This document shows, in pieces, positions 14,235-22,635 of a DNA stretch of 40,939 nucleotides. The stretch covers positions 1-40,939 of the forward strand of contig NZ_CAJAXH010000087.1 in the NCBI RefSeq assembly GCF_903946935.1. The letters run 5' to 3'. The notes beneath the pieces were generated by a model. That model was not told the origin of the DNA. It did no database searches and saw nothing but the letters and a program-made list of their open reading frames with translations. Each line of letters opens with the position of its first letter. The first letter of the stretch is position 1. Origin of the DNA: an uncultured Thiodictyon sp. Lineage in GTDB: Bacteria > Pseudomonadota > Gammaproteobacteria > Chromatiales > Chromatiaceae. The translations under genes and the position numbers were made by a program.

Positions 14235-17200
14235 TCACTCCACCCGCGGCAACCAGCGCTCGAAGGCCGACGTGAGGTCTTGCTGTTTGAACGGCTTGGA
14301 GATGTAGTCATCCATACCGGCGTCGATACAGTGCTCGCGGTCCTTTTCCATGGCGTTGGCGGTCAGTGCGACGATGGCGGGTCGGTGCGTCCCGTCCAGT
14401 GCGCGGATCAGGCGGGTGGCGGCGAAGCCGTCGAGGATCGGCATCTGGCAGTCCATCAGGATCAGGTCATACTCGGTTGTGCGGCAGCGGGCCACGGCCT
14501 CCTCGCCATTCTCCGCCGTGTCGGCCTCGATCCCCAGCTTGCGGACCATGCTCAGTGCGACCTTGCGGTTGATGGCGTTGTCCTCGGCGAGCAGGACCCG
14601 CCCGCGATAGTGCCCCAGTACCGGCGCTCGCCGGGGGGGCGGCGTCACGGCCTCGGTCAGTGCGGGCGGCTGCGTCGGCGGCGGCGCAGGCAGGGCCACC
14701 CGCGGCGGGGTCAAGACCCGCGCCAGGCACTGGCGCAGGGTCTCGATCAACACCGGTTTGACCAGATAGGCGGCGAACCCGGCCTGGCGGAAGCGCTCGG
14801 CGTCCCCGCGCTGTCCGGACGAGGTCAGCAGGACCAAGGGCAGACGCGCGAAGTCCGGTTCGGCGTGGATCTGGCGGGCGAGTTGTTCCCCGTCCAGGTC
14901 CGGCATCTGGTGATCGAGTACGGCGAGTTTGATGGGGTCGCCGGCCGCCGCCGCGGCCCGCAGGGCCGCGTGGGCGAGTTGCGGGTCGCCGACGATCTGG
15001 GTGCGCATGCCGAAGCTGCGCAACTGCTCCTGGTAGACCCGTTGATTGACTGGATTGTCCTCGACGATGAGTGTGTGGACACCCGCCAGGTCACCCAACG
15101 GCGGGGGCGCCACGGGGGCCGTGGCGACCGGCAGGGGCAGGGTGAGCCAAAAGCGGGAGCCCTGGCCGAGCTCGCTGCTGACCCCGATCTCCCCGCCCAT
15201 TAGTTCGACCAACTGGCGGCTGATGGCGAGCCCGAGCCCGGTGCCCCCGAAGCGGCGGGTGGTGGAGGCATCGGCCTGGACGAAGGACTCGAACAGGCGC
15301 GCCTGGACCTCGGGTGCGATTCCAATCCCGGTGTCCTCCACGCGCAGGTGGATGCGGGCGATGTCGCCGGCCTGTGACAGTCGGCGGACGCTGACCAGGA
15401 CGTGCCCTTTGGCGGTGAACTTGACCGCATTGCCCGCCAAGTTGAGTAGGATCTGGCGGATACGCCCGGCGTCGCCGACGACATAACGCGGGCAATCCGG
15501 CCGGTAGTCCAGGATCAGTTCCAGGCCCTTCTCCTCGGTCCGGCTGGCGAGCAGTTGGGCGACTTCGTGGGTGGCGTTGCCCAGATCGAATGGCAGGGGC
15601 TCCAACTCCAGGCGCCCGGCCTCGATCTTGGAGAAGTCCAGGATGTCGTTGATGATGGTGAGCAGGGCCTGGCCGGACTTGCAGATGGTCTCCACGAACT
15701 CCCGCTGCTCCTCCCCCAATGGCATGTCGGCCAGCAGTTCGGCCATGCCGAGTACACCGTTCATCGGGGTGCGGATCTCGTGGCTCATGCTGGCCAGGAA
15801 TTCGCTCTTGGCGCGCGAGGCGGCCTCGGCCGCGTCGCGGGCGACCCGCAGTTCGGCCGCGGCCTGGCGGCGGGCCAGCCCGCTGCTGAGCACGTCCGCC
15901 ACCCGCCCCAGGAACTGGAGTTCACGTTCCGATCGCGGGTGGCCCGGTGACAGGTAAAGGACCAGGACGCCGAGCACCCGGGCGCCCTGCACCAGCGGCA
16001 CGTTGTAGTGTCCGTGATCGCGCAGGTCGGCCAGGCAGTGGGTGTGGTTGGGGCTGATGCCGTCGCTATGGATCGCCTCGCGGGTGGCCGCGGCCCGGCC
16101 GCACAGACAGGTGCCAAAGGGGATGGCGGCGCAGGCCGCGATCCGCTCCGTGGTCAGATTCTGCGTGACGGCGAGCCGCAGTTGGGGCGGGGCCTGGGTG
16201 TTATCGGCGAGCAGGATGCCGCCGCGCGGCTGGAGCCGTAGCCAGGGCACCGCCGCGAGCAGAGTGGACAGGCTGGCCTCGAGGAAGGGCCGCGTGGGGG
16301 ACTCCTCCAGGGCCAGATGCAGCAGACTGCCCAGGGTCTGCTCTTCGGCCACGGCATGTTCGCGGTGGGTGGACTCATCGGCCAGGCGGCGCTCTTGGGC
16401 GATCAGGCGCGCCTGGTCGGCGCTTTGGTTCGCGATAGTGCCCTGCAGCTCGCCATAGAGCCCGCCCAGGGTGTCCTGGATGTGTCCGAGATAGAACCAG
16501 AAGAATCCGATCAGCAGGGCCGCCAGCCCCAGGGTCAGAGCGGCCAGCGCGACGATGGTGGAGATGACCCCGGCGTAATCCAGGGTCATGTCCGCGACCA
16601 CCAAGGCGAGCCCAACCCGCCGGCCGGCGATATCGCGCAGCGGCAGCGATTGCACGGCCAGTTCACGCCCCGCCATGCTCAGGCCCTGGGGGCGGCCGGT
16701 TGGGCCCGTGGCCACGGCGGCATAGGCGGCGGCCAGGGTGGCCGGCGCCGGGTCCTGCGTACCGCCGGCCAGCACCATCCCCGGGAGCAGGTCCCAGTTG
16801 CCGCGATGCCCGGCGGCCTGACGCCCTTCCTCCCAGCGCGCGCGATCCAGGATGCCCTTGTCGATGAGCATGAACACATCGACCCCCAGGACGGCCTTGA
16901 TCCGGGGGGCCAGGTGGTCGATCTCCTCGCCCAGTTCGAGGTAGCCGACGCGGGTGCCATCGATCACCCAGGGGGCGACCACGCGCAGGGTCAGGGTCCC
17001 AAAGGGCCCGAGTTCGACCCCGTGCGCGACGCCCCCAGTGGCGGCGGCCTGGCGCAGGGTGGCGCGCTCGACCCGGTCGCCCTCACTCTCTGGGTTGTGT
17101 ACACGCAGCCAGGTGACCCCCGCCGCGTCATGCACATAGAAATGGGTGACACGGTCCTCGGCCTTGAGATCGGCAAAGAGGGGTAAGGCGCAGCCAAGCA

Positions 17201-17474
17201 GGCGCTTGCGGTCGCGTGCCAGGTAGGATTGGCGCAGGCAGGGGTCCGGGGCGAGGGCCTGGAGTAGTCCGGTCAACAGGGCCGCATCCTGGTCCAGTGT
17301 CGATTGCAGCAGGGCCTCGACCTGCCGGCCGGTCTCCCGCGTCGCGTGCCGCAGGTCTGACTGCGCGTGGTGGTAAAACCCCAGCACGGCGGCGAGCAGG
17401 AAGAGCCCCAGGGCCAGGGCGATCGGCCAGAGGATACGGGTGCGGATGCGCTGTGCGTGGTCCGGGGCGATCAT
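14235..17474 (-). CDS. Hybrid sensor histidine kinase with extracytoplasmic sensor, GAF, kinase and two receiver domains
   Basis: A 1079-residue protein from the ATG at 17474; a GTG at 17561 in frame would add 29 residues and sits in a 13-base tandem repeat, so I prefer the ATG. Order: membrane helix 1 (about 14-33), a periplasmic Cache-like sensor region (about 40-295), membrane helix 2 (about 298-325), GAF (about 400-545), HisKA with phospho-acceptor H565 (SMSHEIRTPMNG), HATPase (NAVKF, DTGIGI, GGTGLGLAISRQL), receiver 1 with D854 (VLDHQMPDLDG) and receiver 2 with D1008 (LMDCQMPILDG, ALTANAM). It is an orphan: no response regulator lies beside it. Output is probably passed through receiver 2 or a separate phosphotransfer protein; the signal is unknown. 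Confidence 0.92.
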   Translation of the reverse strand: MIAPDHAQRIRTRILWPIALALGLFLLAAVLGFYHHAQSDLRHATRETGRQVEALLQSTLDQDAALLTGLLQALAPDPCLRQSYLARDRKRLLGCALPLFADLKAEDRVTHFYVHDAAGVTWLRVHNPESEGDRVERATLRQAAATGGVAHGVELGPFGTLTLRVVAPWVIDGTRVGYLELGEEIDHLAPRIKAVLGVDVFMLIDKGILDRARWEEGRQAAGHRGNWDLLPGMVLAGGTQDPAPATLAAAYAAVATGPTGRPQGLSMAGRELAVQSLPLRDIAGRRVGLALVVADMTLDYAGVISTIVALAALTLGLAALLIGFFWFYLGHIQDTLGGLYGELQGTIANQSADQARLIAQERRLADESTHREHAVAEEQTLGSLLHLALEESPTRPFLEASLSTLLAAVPWLRLQPRGGILLADNTQAPPQLRLAVTQNLTTERIAACAAIPFGTCLCGRAAATREAIHSDGISPNHTHCLADLRDHGHYNVPLVQGARVLGVLVLYLSPGHPRSERELQFLGRVADVLSSGLARRQAAAELRVARDAAEAASRAKSEFLASMSHEIRTPMNGVLGMAELLADMPLGEEQREFVETICKSGQALLTIINDILDFSKIEAGRLELEPLPFDLGNATHEVAQLLASRTEEKGLELILDYRPDCPRYVVGDAGRIRQILLNLAGNAVKFTAKGHVLVSVRRLSQAGDIARIHLRVEDTGIGIAPEVQARLFESFVQADASTTRRFGGTGLGLAISRQLVELMGGEIGVSSELGQGSRFWLTLPLPVATAPVAPPPLGDLAGVHTLIVEDNPVNQRVYQEQLRSFGMRTQIVGDPQLAHAALRAAAAAGDPIKLAVLDHQMPDLDGEQLARQIHAEPDFARLPLVLLTSSGQRGDAERFRQAGFAAYLVKPVLIETLRQCLARVLTPPRVALPAPPPTQPPALTEAVTPPPRRAPVLGHYRGRVLLAEDNAINRKVALSMVRKLGIEADTAENGEEAVARCRTTEYDLILMDCQMPILDGFAATRLIRALDGTHRPAIVALTANAMEKDREHCIDAGMDDYISKPFKQQDLTSAFERWLPRVE

Positions 17475-17736
17475 GAATGGCGATGGCTCGCATGGTGGCG
17501 CCCCCGTGGTGCGAGGGTCAGGGTTTGTCACGGCCGCCGGCTTGACTGAATCGACCGCCACAGCCGCTGCTACCAGCCGCTGCTACCCTGGGGCGATTCT
17601 AACAGCGTGCGGACCCCGATAGCGGGTTCAGCGTCGCAGAATCGCGATCCGCACCTCGCGCGCCAATGCTGGTAACTTAGGCACCGCCCGCGCACCCTCG
17701 CCAACGCCTTGCTACCGATCGCCAGGGACTCATCCC

Positions 17737-19611
17737 ATGACCGCACCCGCCATGATCCATCATCAGGTCGCACCCTTCCTTACATGGTGCGACGGGCACT
17801 GTCGGGTCCAGTTGTGGCTGGCCGCCGTCGCCCCGCCTCCAATCGGGGTTTACCTGCGGCTGGAGCGGGACAACGAGGAGCGTCTGCTGCCCATGGCGGC
17901 GATCACGCAGCGTGGGCGCTTCCAGGTCTATCAGGCGGCCCTCGTCCCCGCTCCGGCCTGTCCACTGACGGTCTATGCATTCAAGGTGTTGCTGGCGGAC
18001 CGGCAGTGCTGGCTGGACGCGGCCGGACCGAGCCCCCGCATGCCGCTGCGCGAACGCTTCTTTCGCCTCAACACCGAGCAGGCGCCGCCGGATTGGGTGC
18101 CTGACCAGGTCTTCTACCAGATATTCCCGGAGCGCTTCCGCAACGGCGACCCCGGGTGCAGCCCGCGCGCCGGTGCCTATGCACCGCGCGCCGAGCGCCC
18201 GATTCGGGCCAAGGCGTGGGGGGAGCCGATCGACCCGGAGCGGCCGGACAGTGAGTTCTACGGGGGCGACCTGATCGGTGTGCGCGAGTCGCTCGACTAT
18301 CTTGACGACCTGGGTGTCACCGCGATTTTGCTCAACCCCATCTTCACTTCGCCCAGCGTACACAAATACGACATCGAGGATTTTGAACACGTCGACCCCT
18401 ACCTGGGCGGCAATCATGCCCTGGCGGACCTGCGGGTGGCCGCGACGGGGCGGGGCATGCGCCTGGTGCTGGATGCGGTCTTCAACCATACCTCGGACAC
18501 CCATCCCTGGTTCAACCGCTGGGGTACCCATGCCGCGGTCGGGGCCTACCAGGGCGTGGCGGCACCCTTGCGCGGTGCCTACACCTTCCACGACCCCGCC
18601 GATCCCGAGAGCTACCACTGTTGGCAGGGTGCCAAGTCACTGCCAGTGCTGGATTTCGGCGATCCCTGCGTGCGGGAGTATTTCCTCGACGGCGAGGACG
18701 CCATCGTCCGCCGCTGGCTGCGCCCACCCTATTCGGCGGACGGGTGGCGGATCGATGTGGCCCACATGCTGGGGGAGGGTACCGGCGCCCGGCACAATGC
18801 CCGGGTGCTGCGCGCCTTGCGCCACGCCGTGCGCGAGGAGAGCCCGCGCGCCTACATCCTGGGGGAGCACTTTGCCGAGGCGACCCGCTGGCTCCAGGGC
18901 GATCAGGAGGACGGGGCCATGAACTACTATGGCTTCGCCGTGCCGGTGCGTGCCTTCCTGGCCGGGCAGGACGTCAACTATCACCCCATCGCGCTGGATG
19001 CCGCCGGGTTCGAGGCGTGGCTTACCGATGCCCGCTCCCGCATTCCGTATGCCAACCAGCTCTGTCAACTCAATCTGCTGGGTTCACACGATACCACCCG
19101 CTTCCTCACCCTGGTGGGCGAGGACCCCTTCCTGATGCGCCTGGCGCTCCTGTTGCTCTTCACCTATCCCGGGGTGCCCTGCATCTATTACGGCGACGAG
19201 ATCGGCATGGCCGGCCGTGACAATCCCTACAACCGTGCCTGCTTCGATTGGGATGAGGACCATTGGGACCGGCCGCTGCGCGCCTGGGTCCAGACCCTGG
19301 CCCGCCGGCGTCGGGAACACCGGGCGCTGCGCCGCGGCGCCTACCAGGGCCTGCTCGCCTGCGGCGACCTGTTCGGCTACGCCCGCTACCTAGGGAATGA
19401 GTTGGTGATCCTGATCGTCAATCGCGGCGCCCTGCCGCAGAACGGGGTGCGGGTCCCGCTGGATGGCCTGCCGGGCCGCGCGATGAATCTCGGTGTGCTC
19501 TTGGGCGAGTGCCCCTGGGGTCTGGGCGGCGACATCCTGACCCTGGACCTGGGGCCGAAGGAGGGGCTGCTGCTGCGGGGTGAGTTGACGGTGGACTTGG
19601 AACCCGCATGA
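17737..19611 (+). CDS. malZ: MalZ-like alpha-glucosidase (GH13)
   Basis: A 624-residue cytoplasmic glycoside hydrolase that trims maltodextrins from the reducing end in characterised MalZ. An N-terminal beta domain (about 1-115) precedes the GH13 barrel with all four regions: D246 to H251 (DAVFNH), nucleophile D340 (GWRIDVAHM), acid/base E377 (ILGEHF) and H451-D452 (GSHDTTR). A C-terminal beta domain closes (about 545-624). No signal peptide. The match to E. coli MalZ (about 604) in length and in GWR.DV.HML is good, though a neopullulanase or cyclomaltodextrinase cannot be excluded. The next gene overlaps its stop (ATGA), so it is cotranscribed with an apparently unrelated membrane protein. 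Confidence 0.85.
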   Translation: MTAPAMIHHQVAPFLTWCDGHCRVQLWLAAVAPPPIGVYLRLERDNEERLLPMAAITQRGRFQVYQAALVPAPACPLTVYAFKVLLADRQCWLDAAGPSPRMPLRERFFRLNTEQAPPDWVPDQVFYQIFPERFRNGDPGCSPRAGAYAPRAERPIRAKAWGEPIDPERPDSEFYGGDLIGVRESLDYLDDLGVTAILLNPIFTSPSVHKYDIEDFEHVDPYLGGNHALADLRVAATGRGMRLVLDAVFNHTSDTHPWFNRWGTHAAVGAYQGVAAPLRGAYTFHDPADPESYHCWQGAKSLPVLDFGDPCVREYFLDGEDAIVRRWLRPPYSADGWRIDVAHMLGEGTGARHNARVLRALRHAVREESPRAYILGEHFAEATRWLQGDQEDGAMNYYGFAVPVRAFLAGQDVNYHPIALDAAGFEAWLTDARSRIPYANQLCQLNLLGSHDTTRFLTLVGEDPFLMRLALLLLFTYPGVPCIYYGDEIGMAGRDNPYNRACFDWDEDHWDRPLRAWVQTLARRRREHRALRRGAYQGLLACGDLFGYARYLGNELVILIVNRGALPQNGVRVPLDGLPGRAMNLGVLLGECPWGLGGDILTLDLGPKEGLLLRGELTVDLEPA

Positions 19612-22601
19612 CCGCCGCCCCCGCCTGGCTGGTCCCTTTCGGGGCCTTTGTCGCCGCCCTGGTGCTGGCGCTTGCGGTCAACGCCGCGGTCGTCGCCTGG
19701 CGGCCGGGCCGCGACAGCGGCGAGCTCTGGACCGGGGTGCTGGTCTGGACCGGTGGGTTGTTGGCCGCGTTGCTGCTCTATGGCTGGACCCTGCAACTCT
19801 TGGATTCCGCCTGGTGGCAGAAGGGCTGGCACCCGCTGTTCGATGCGACCGGGCTCAAGGTGGAACTACCCGGGTGGCCGCCCTTGGAGCTGAAGGTCCC
19901 ATCACCGGTGGATCCGGATGGGCAGCGGCTGGCACATCCGGAATGGTGGGCGCTCGCGCTCCCCTTTGCCGTCTGGTTGCTGGTGCTCTTGCTGCGTCTG
20001 GCCATGCCCGCCCCGGCGCGGACCCCGGCGCTGACCCCGGAGCAGCCGCGCCCCGGCGCCTGGCTGGCGGGGTCCGCGGGGTTTGAGCATTCCCGGCACT
20101 GGGTCCTGTGGGTCCTGGCGTCCCCGTTTCTGTTATTGCTCATCTGGAGCGCGCCCGATCTGGGTGAGGGCCTGGCCCAGCAACGGGCCGCGCCCTGGGG
20201 CCTCTCGGCGGTCATCGCTGTCACCCTGATCGTCATTGCCTTGAGCCGCGGCCGCCGCGGCGCGGTCAGCGACAGCGCGGCCGTGGCCGAGCCCGCGGCC
20301 CCCGGTGACTGGGTGGCCGCGCTGCGCCGACGCGGCTTTGCCGTCCAGACCCTGTGCCGGCTGGCGCCCACCGACACGGCGGTGGAGACGGCCGATCCCG
20401 GGGCGCGGGCGCTGCTTGAGCAGTGGCCGTTCCTGCGCACCCGCCGGGTGGCCCCGGAGCTGATCGAGGCCCTCGCCGACCTGTTCGCGGCGGACGCGGG
20501 CCGGCGTCGATCGGGATTGGACCGTCTGGTTCTGGCCCCCGACGATAGCGGACAGTGGGAGGCCCTGGCGGTGGCGATCCAACTGACCCATGTGCGTCTG
20601 GAACTGGTGACCCTGGTCATCGTCCCGCAGGCCCCCGAGTCCTGCGTGGAGCGTCTTGCCCCCTGGCTGCCAGGCCCTGAGGCCATCCACCTGCCGCGGG
20701 CCGCCGCGCCCAGCGAACCCGCCGCGATGGTCTGGCTGATGGAGGTCGGCACGCTGTCCGACCACCTGGCGGACCTGGCGGACAACCCGCTGTTGCTGGC
20801 CCGGATCGGGCTCACCGTCTGGCTGGACCTGGACGCCTATTCCGGGGTCCGGGCGGCCAACTTCTGGGCGGTGTCCCATCGCCTGCATCGACTGCTGCGG
20901 CGTAAGGGACACCAGGAGACGCGCTCGCTGACCTTCGCCCGCAGCGACCGCAGCCACGAGGCCAACCTGGCGGCCTTCGTGTCGCAACTGCTGCCCTATG
21001 ACTACCGGCCCGCGGATCGGGTGGTGGTCGAGCGGCGCCGTTACCACCCCATCGCCATCCACCTGCTGGAGCCGACGGCGGGGCTCAAGGGCGCGGATGC
21101 GGCCGATCTGGACCACTGGGACCCGAGTCTGCTGGCCGCCCGCGTAGCCGTGGAGGCGGGCTTGAGTACCTGCTATGAGGCGCCGCGCGCGCTGGACCTG
21201 GTCAAGGCCCGCGACTTCATGCAGCAGGCGGTCGACGGGCGCCGGCTGGCCGAGCGGCTGGTGCGCACGCCGGCCGATGCCGCGGCGCGCATCCTGGAGC
21301 TCGATGCGGCTCAGGTGTTGTCGCTGACCGATCTGCTCTCCCAGGGCGGGCGCGCACTGGAGCGCTTGCCGATCCACCAGGTGGGCCTGTTGCTGCCGCC
21401 CGGTAACCCCTATTGCCGGCGCCTCTTGATGCAGTTGGCGCAGGACCCCGAGACCTTCTTCCGCCAGGTGCGGCGCCTGGTGCCCGGGGTGCCGCAGCCG
21501 GCCATCGTACGGCGCCACCTGTTGCTGGCCCTGCGTGAGATGGAGGCAGTGGCCAGTGGCTTGCTCGACACCTTCCAGTGGCGCGACACCATCCTCGACC
21601 CGGTGCTGGAGGAGCTCGCCAACCGCCACGAGATCGAGCGGCGCGATGTGCGCTTTCTGGACGAGGACAACACGCTCAAGGTCGATACCGGTTACCGCAG
21701 TTCGGCGGCGCAGTATCGGCCTGGCCCGCTGGATACCGTCGGCGATCGGCTGGTCGCCATCGTCCTGCGCGAGGCCGGCGGGGCCGAGGCCGTGCTCCAG
21801 CGCATCGATCCGGAGCGCGCCACCATCGTCGCCTACCCCCGGCGCGTCTTCCGTATCAAGGGTCAGACCTATCGCATGAATGCCTGGCCGGCGACGGATG
21901 CCGCCGAGATCAAGCGCCTGGGCGTACTCTACTGCACCCGCAGCGACGACCCGGTGCTGACCTGGCGGGTGAGCGAACCGCGCCTGCGCCGCACCCAGGT
22001 GGACCCTGGACAGACCCAGGTCTTCTTCGACCAGGGTGGCCTGAACAAGCTGATCATCCAGACCCAGTATGAGGAGGAGGTCACCGGGATCGTCGAGGTG
22101 CGGCCGCCGCGCCCGGGCGCGCCGCACCAGAGCGAGCCGCTGTGGGGCGAGCCCATCGAGAGCCTGGCCTTCCCCACCCAGGGGCTCATGCTGCGCTTTC
22201 TGGACGAGGACCTGGACGCGTGCCCGGCGGCACTGCACTCGATCGCCCAGGCCCTGGGGCAGGTGTTGGCGGTCCAGGTCGGGGTGGAGGAGGATGCGGT
22301 GCTGGTCATGGCGGCCGAGGGGCTCAAGATCGGCCGCCGCCGCGAGTCCGGTCTGGTGATCCTCGATCTGTATCCCCAGGGCCTGGGGCTCATCGATGCG
22401 CTCAATGACGACGACGACCTGTTGCGCCGATTGTTGGTCTATACGCGCGATTGGCTGGCGGAATGCCCCTGCGGGGCCGATGCCGGCTGCCCGCTCTGTC
22501 TGCAATCCCCGCCCGCCATCGCCGCCACCCGCTACTCGGTGGAGCGCCAATTGAGCCGGCGCGAGGCGGTGCAACTGCTGCGGCGGGTGTTGGGGACGTA
22601 A
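19608..22601 (+). CDS. Membrane-anchored degenerate MrfA/Hrq1-like helicase with DUF1998-type C-terminus
   Basis: A 997-residue protein. Five predicted membrane helices lie at about 7-31, 40-64, 112-132, 163-181 and 197-213; the rest is cytoplasmic. Residues about 225-997 follow the MrfA/YprA order. A Walker A-like region without its lysine (APDDSGQWEAL, 310-320) comes first. A Walker B-like region without DExH follows (DLDAYSGVRAANFW, from 407; relatives read ELHTYRGVFG). Next are a winged-helix/OB-like stretch (VAYPRRVFRIKGQTYRMNAW) and a DUF1998-like end (ILDLYPQGLGLIDAL) with C953, C955, C961 and C964. ATPase activity looks lost, so a scaffold or nucleic-acid sensor is my inference. It overlaps the upstream gene by four bases and is followed after 34 bases by a helical protein gene. 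Confidence 0.7.
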   Translation: MTAAPAWLVPFGAFVAALVLALAVNAAVVAWRPGRDSGELWTGVLVWTGGLLAALLLYGWTLQLLDSAWWQKGWHPLFDATGLKVELPGWPPLELKVPSPVDPDGQRLAHPEWWALALPFAVWLLVLLLRLAMPAPARTPALTPEQPRPGAWLAGSAGFEHSRHWVLWVLASPFLLLLIWSAPDLGEGLAQQRAAPWGLSAVIAVTLIVIALSRGRRGAVSDSAAVAEPAAPGDWVAALRRRGFAVQTLCRLAPTDTAVETADPGARALLEQWPFLRTRRVAPELIEALADLFAADAGRRRSGLDRLVLAPDDSGQWEALAVAIQLTHVRLELVTLVIVPQAPESCVERLAPWLPGPEAIHLPRAAAPSEPAAMVWLMEVGTLSDHLADLADNPLLLARIGLTVWLDLDAYSGVRAANFWAVSHRLHRLLRRKGHQETRSLTFARSDRSHEANLAAFVSQLLPYDYRPADRVVVERRRYHPIAIHLLEPTAGLKGADAADLDHWDPSLLAARVAVEAGLSTCYEAPRALDLVKARDFMQQAVDGRRLAERLVRTPADAAARILELDAAQVLSLTDLLSQGGRALERLPIHQVGLLLPPGNPYCRRLLMQLAQDPETFFRQVRRLVPGVPQPAIVRRHLLLALREMEAVASGLLDTFQWRDTILDPVLEELANRHEIERRDVRFLDEDNTLKVDTGYRSSAAQYRPGPLDTVGDRLVAIVLREAGGAEAVLQRIDPERATIVAYPRRVFRIKGQTYRMNAWPATDAAEIKRLGVLYCTRSDDPVLTWRVSEPRLRRTQVDPGQTQVFFDQGGLNKLIIQTQYEEEVTGIVEVRPPRPGAPHQSEPLWGEPIESLAFPTQGLMLRFLDEDLDACPAALHSIAQALGQVLAVQVGVEEDAVLVMAAEGLKIGRRRESGLVILDLYPQGLGLIDALNDDDDLLRRLLVYTRDWLAECPCGADAGCPLCLQSPPAIAATRYSVERQLSRREAVQLLRRVLGT

Positions 22602-22635
22602 GAATCCGGATGGACGCAAGAGAGACGATACCTCA

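Noticed and set aside
17475-17736. A regulatory RNA or promoter pair between the kinase and glucosidase genes
   Set aside because: I see only a 13-base tandem repeat (CAGCCGCTGCTAC at 17561-17586) and no convincing -35/-10 pair or hairpin with a T-run.
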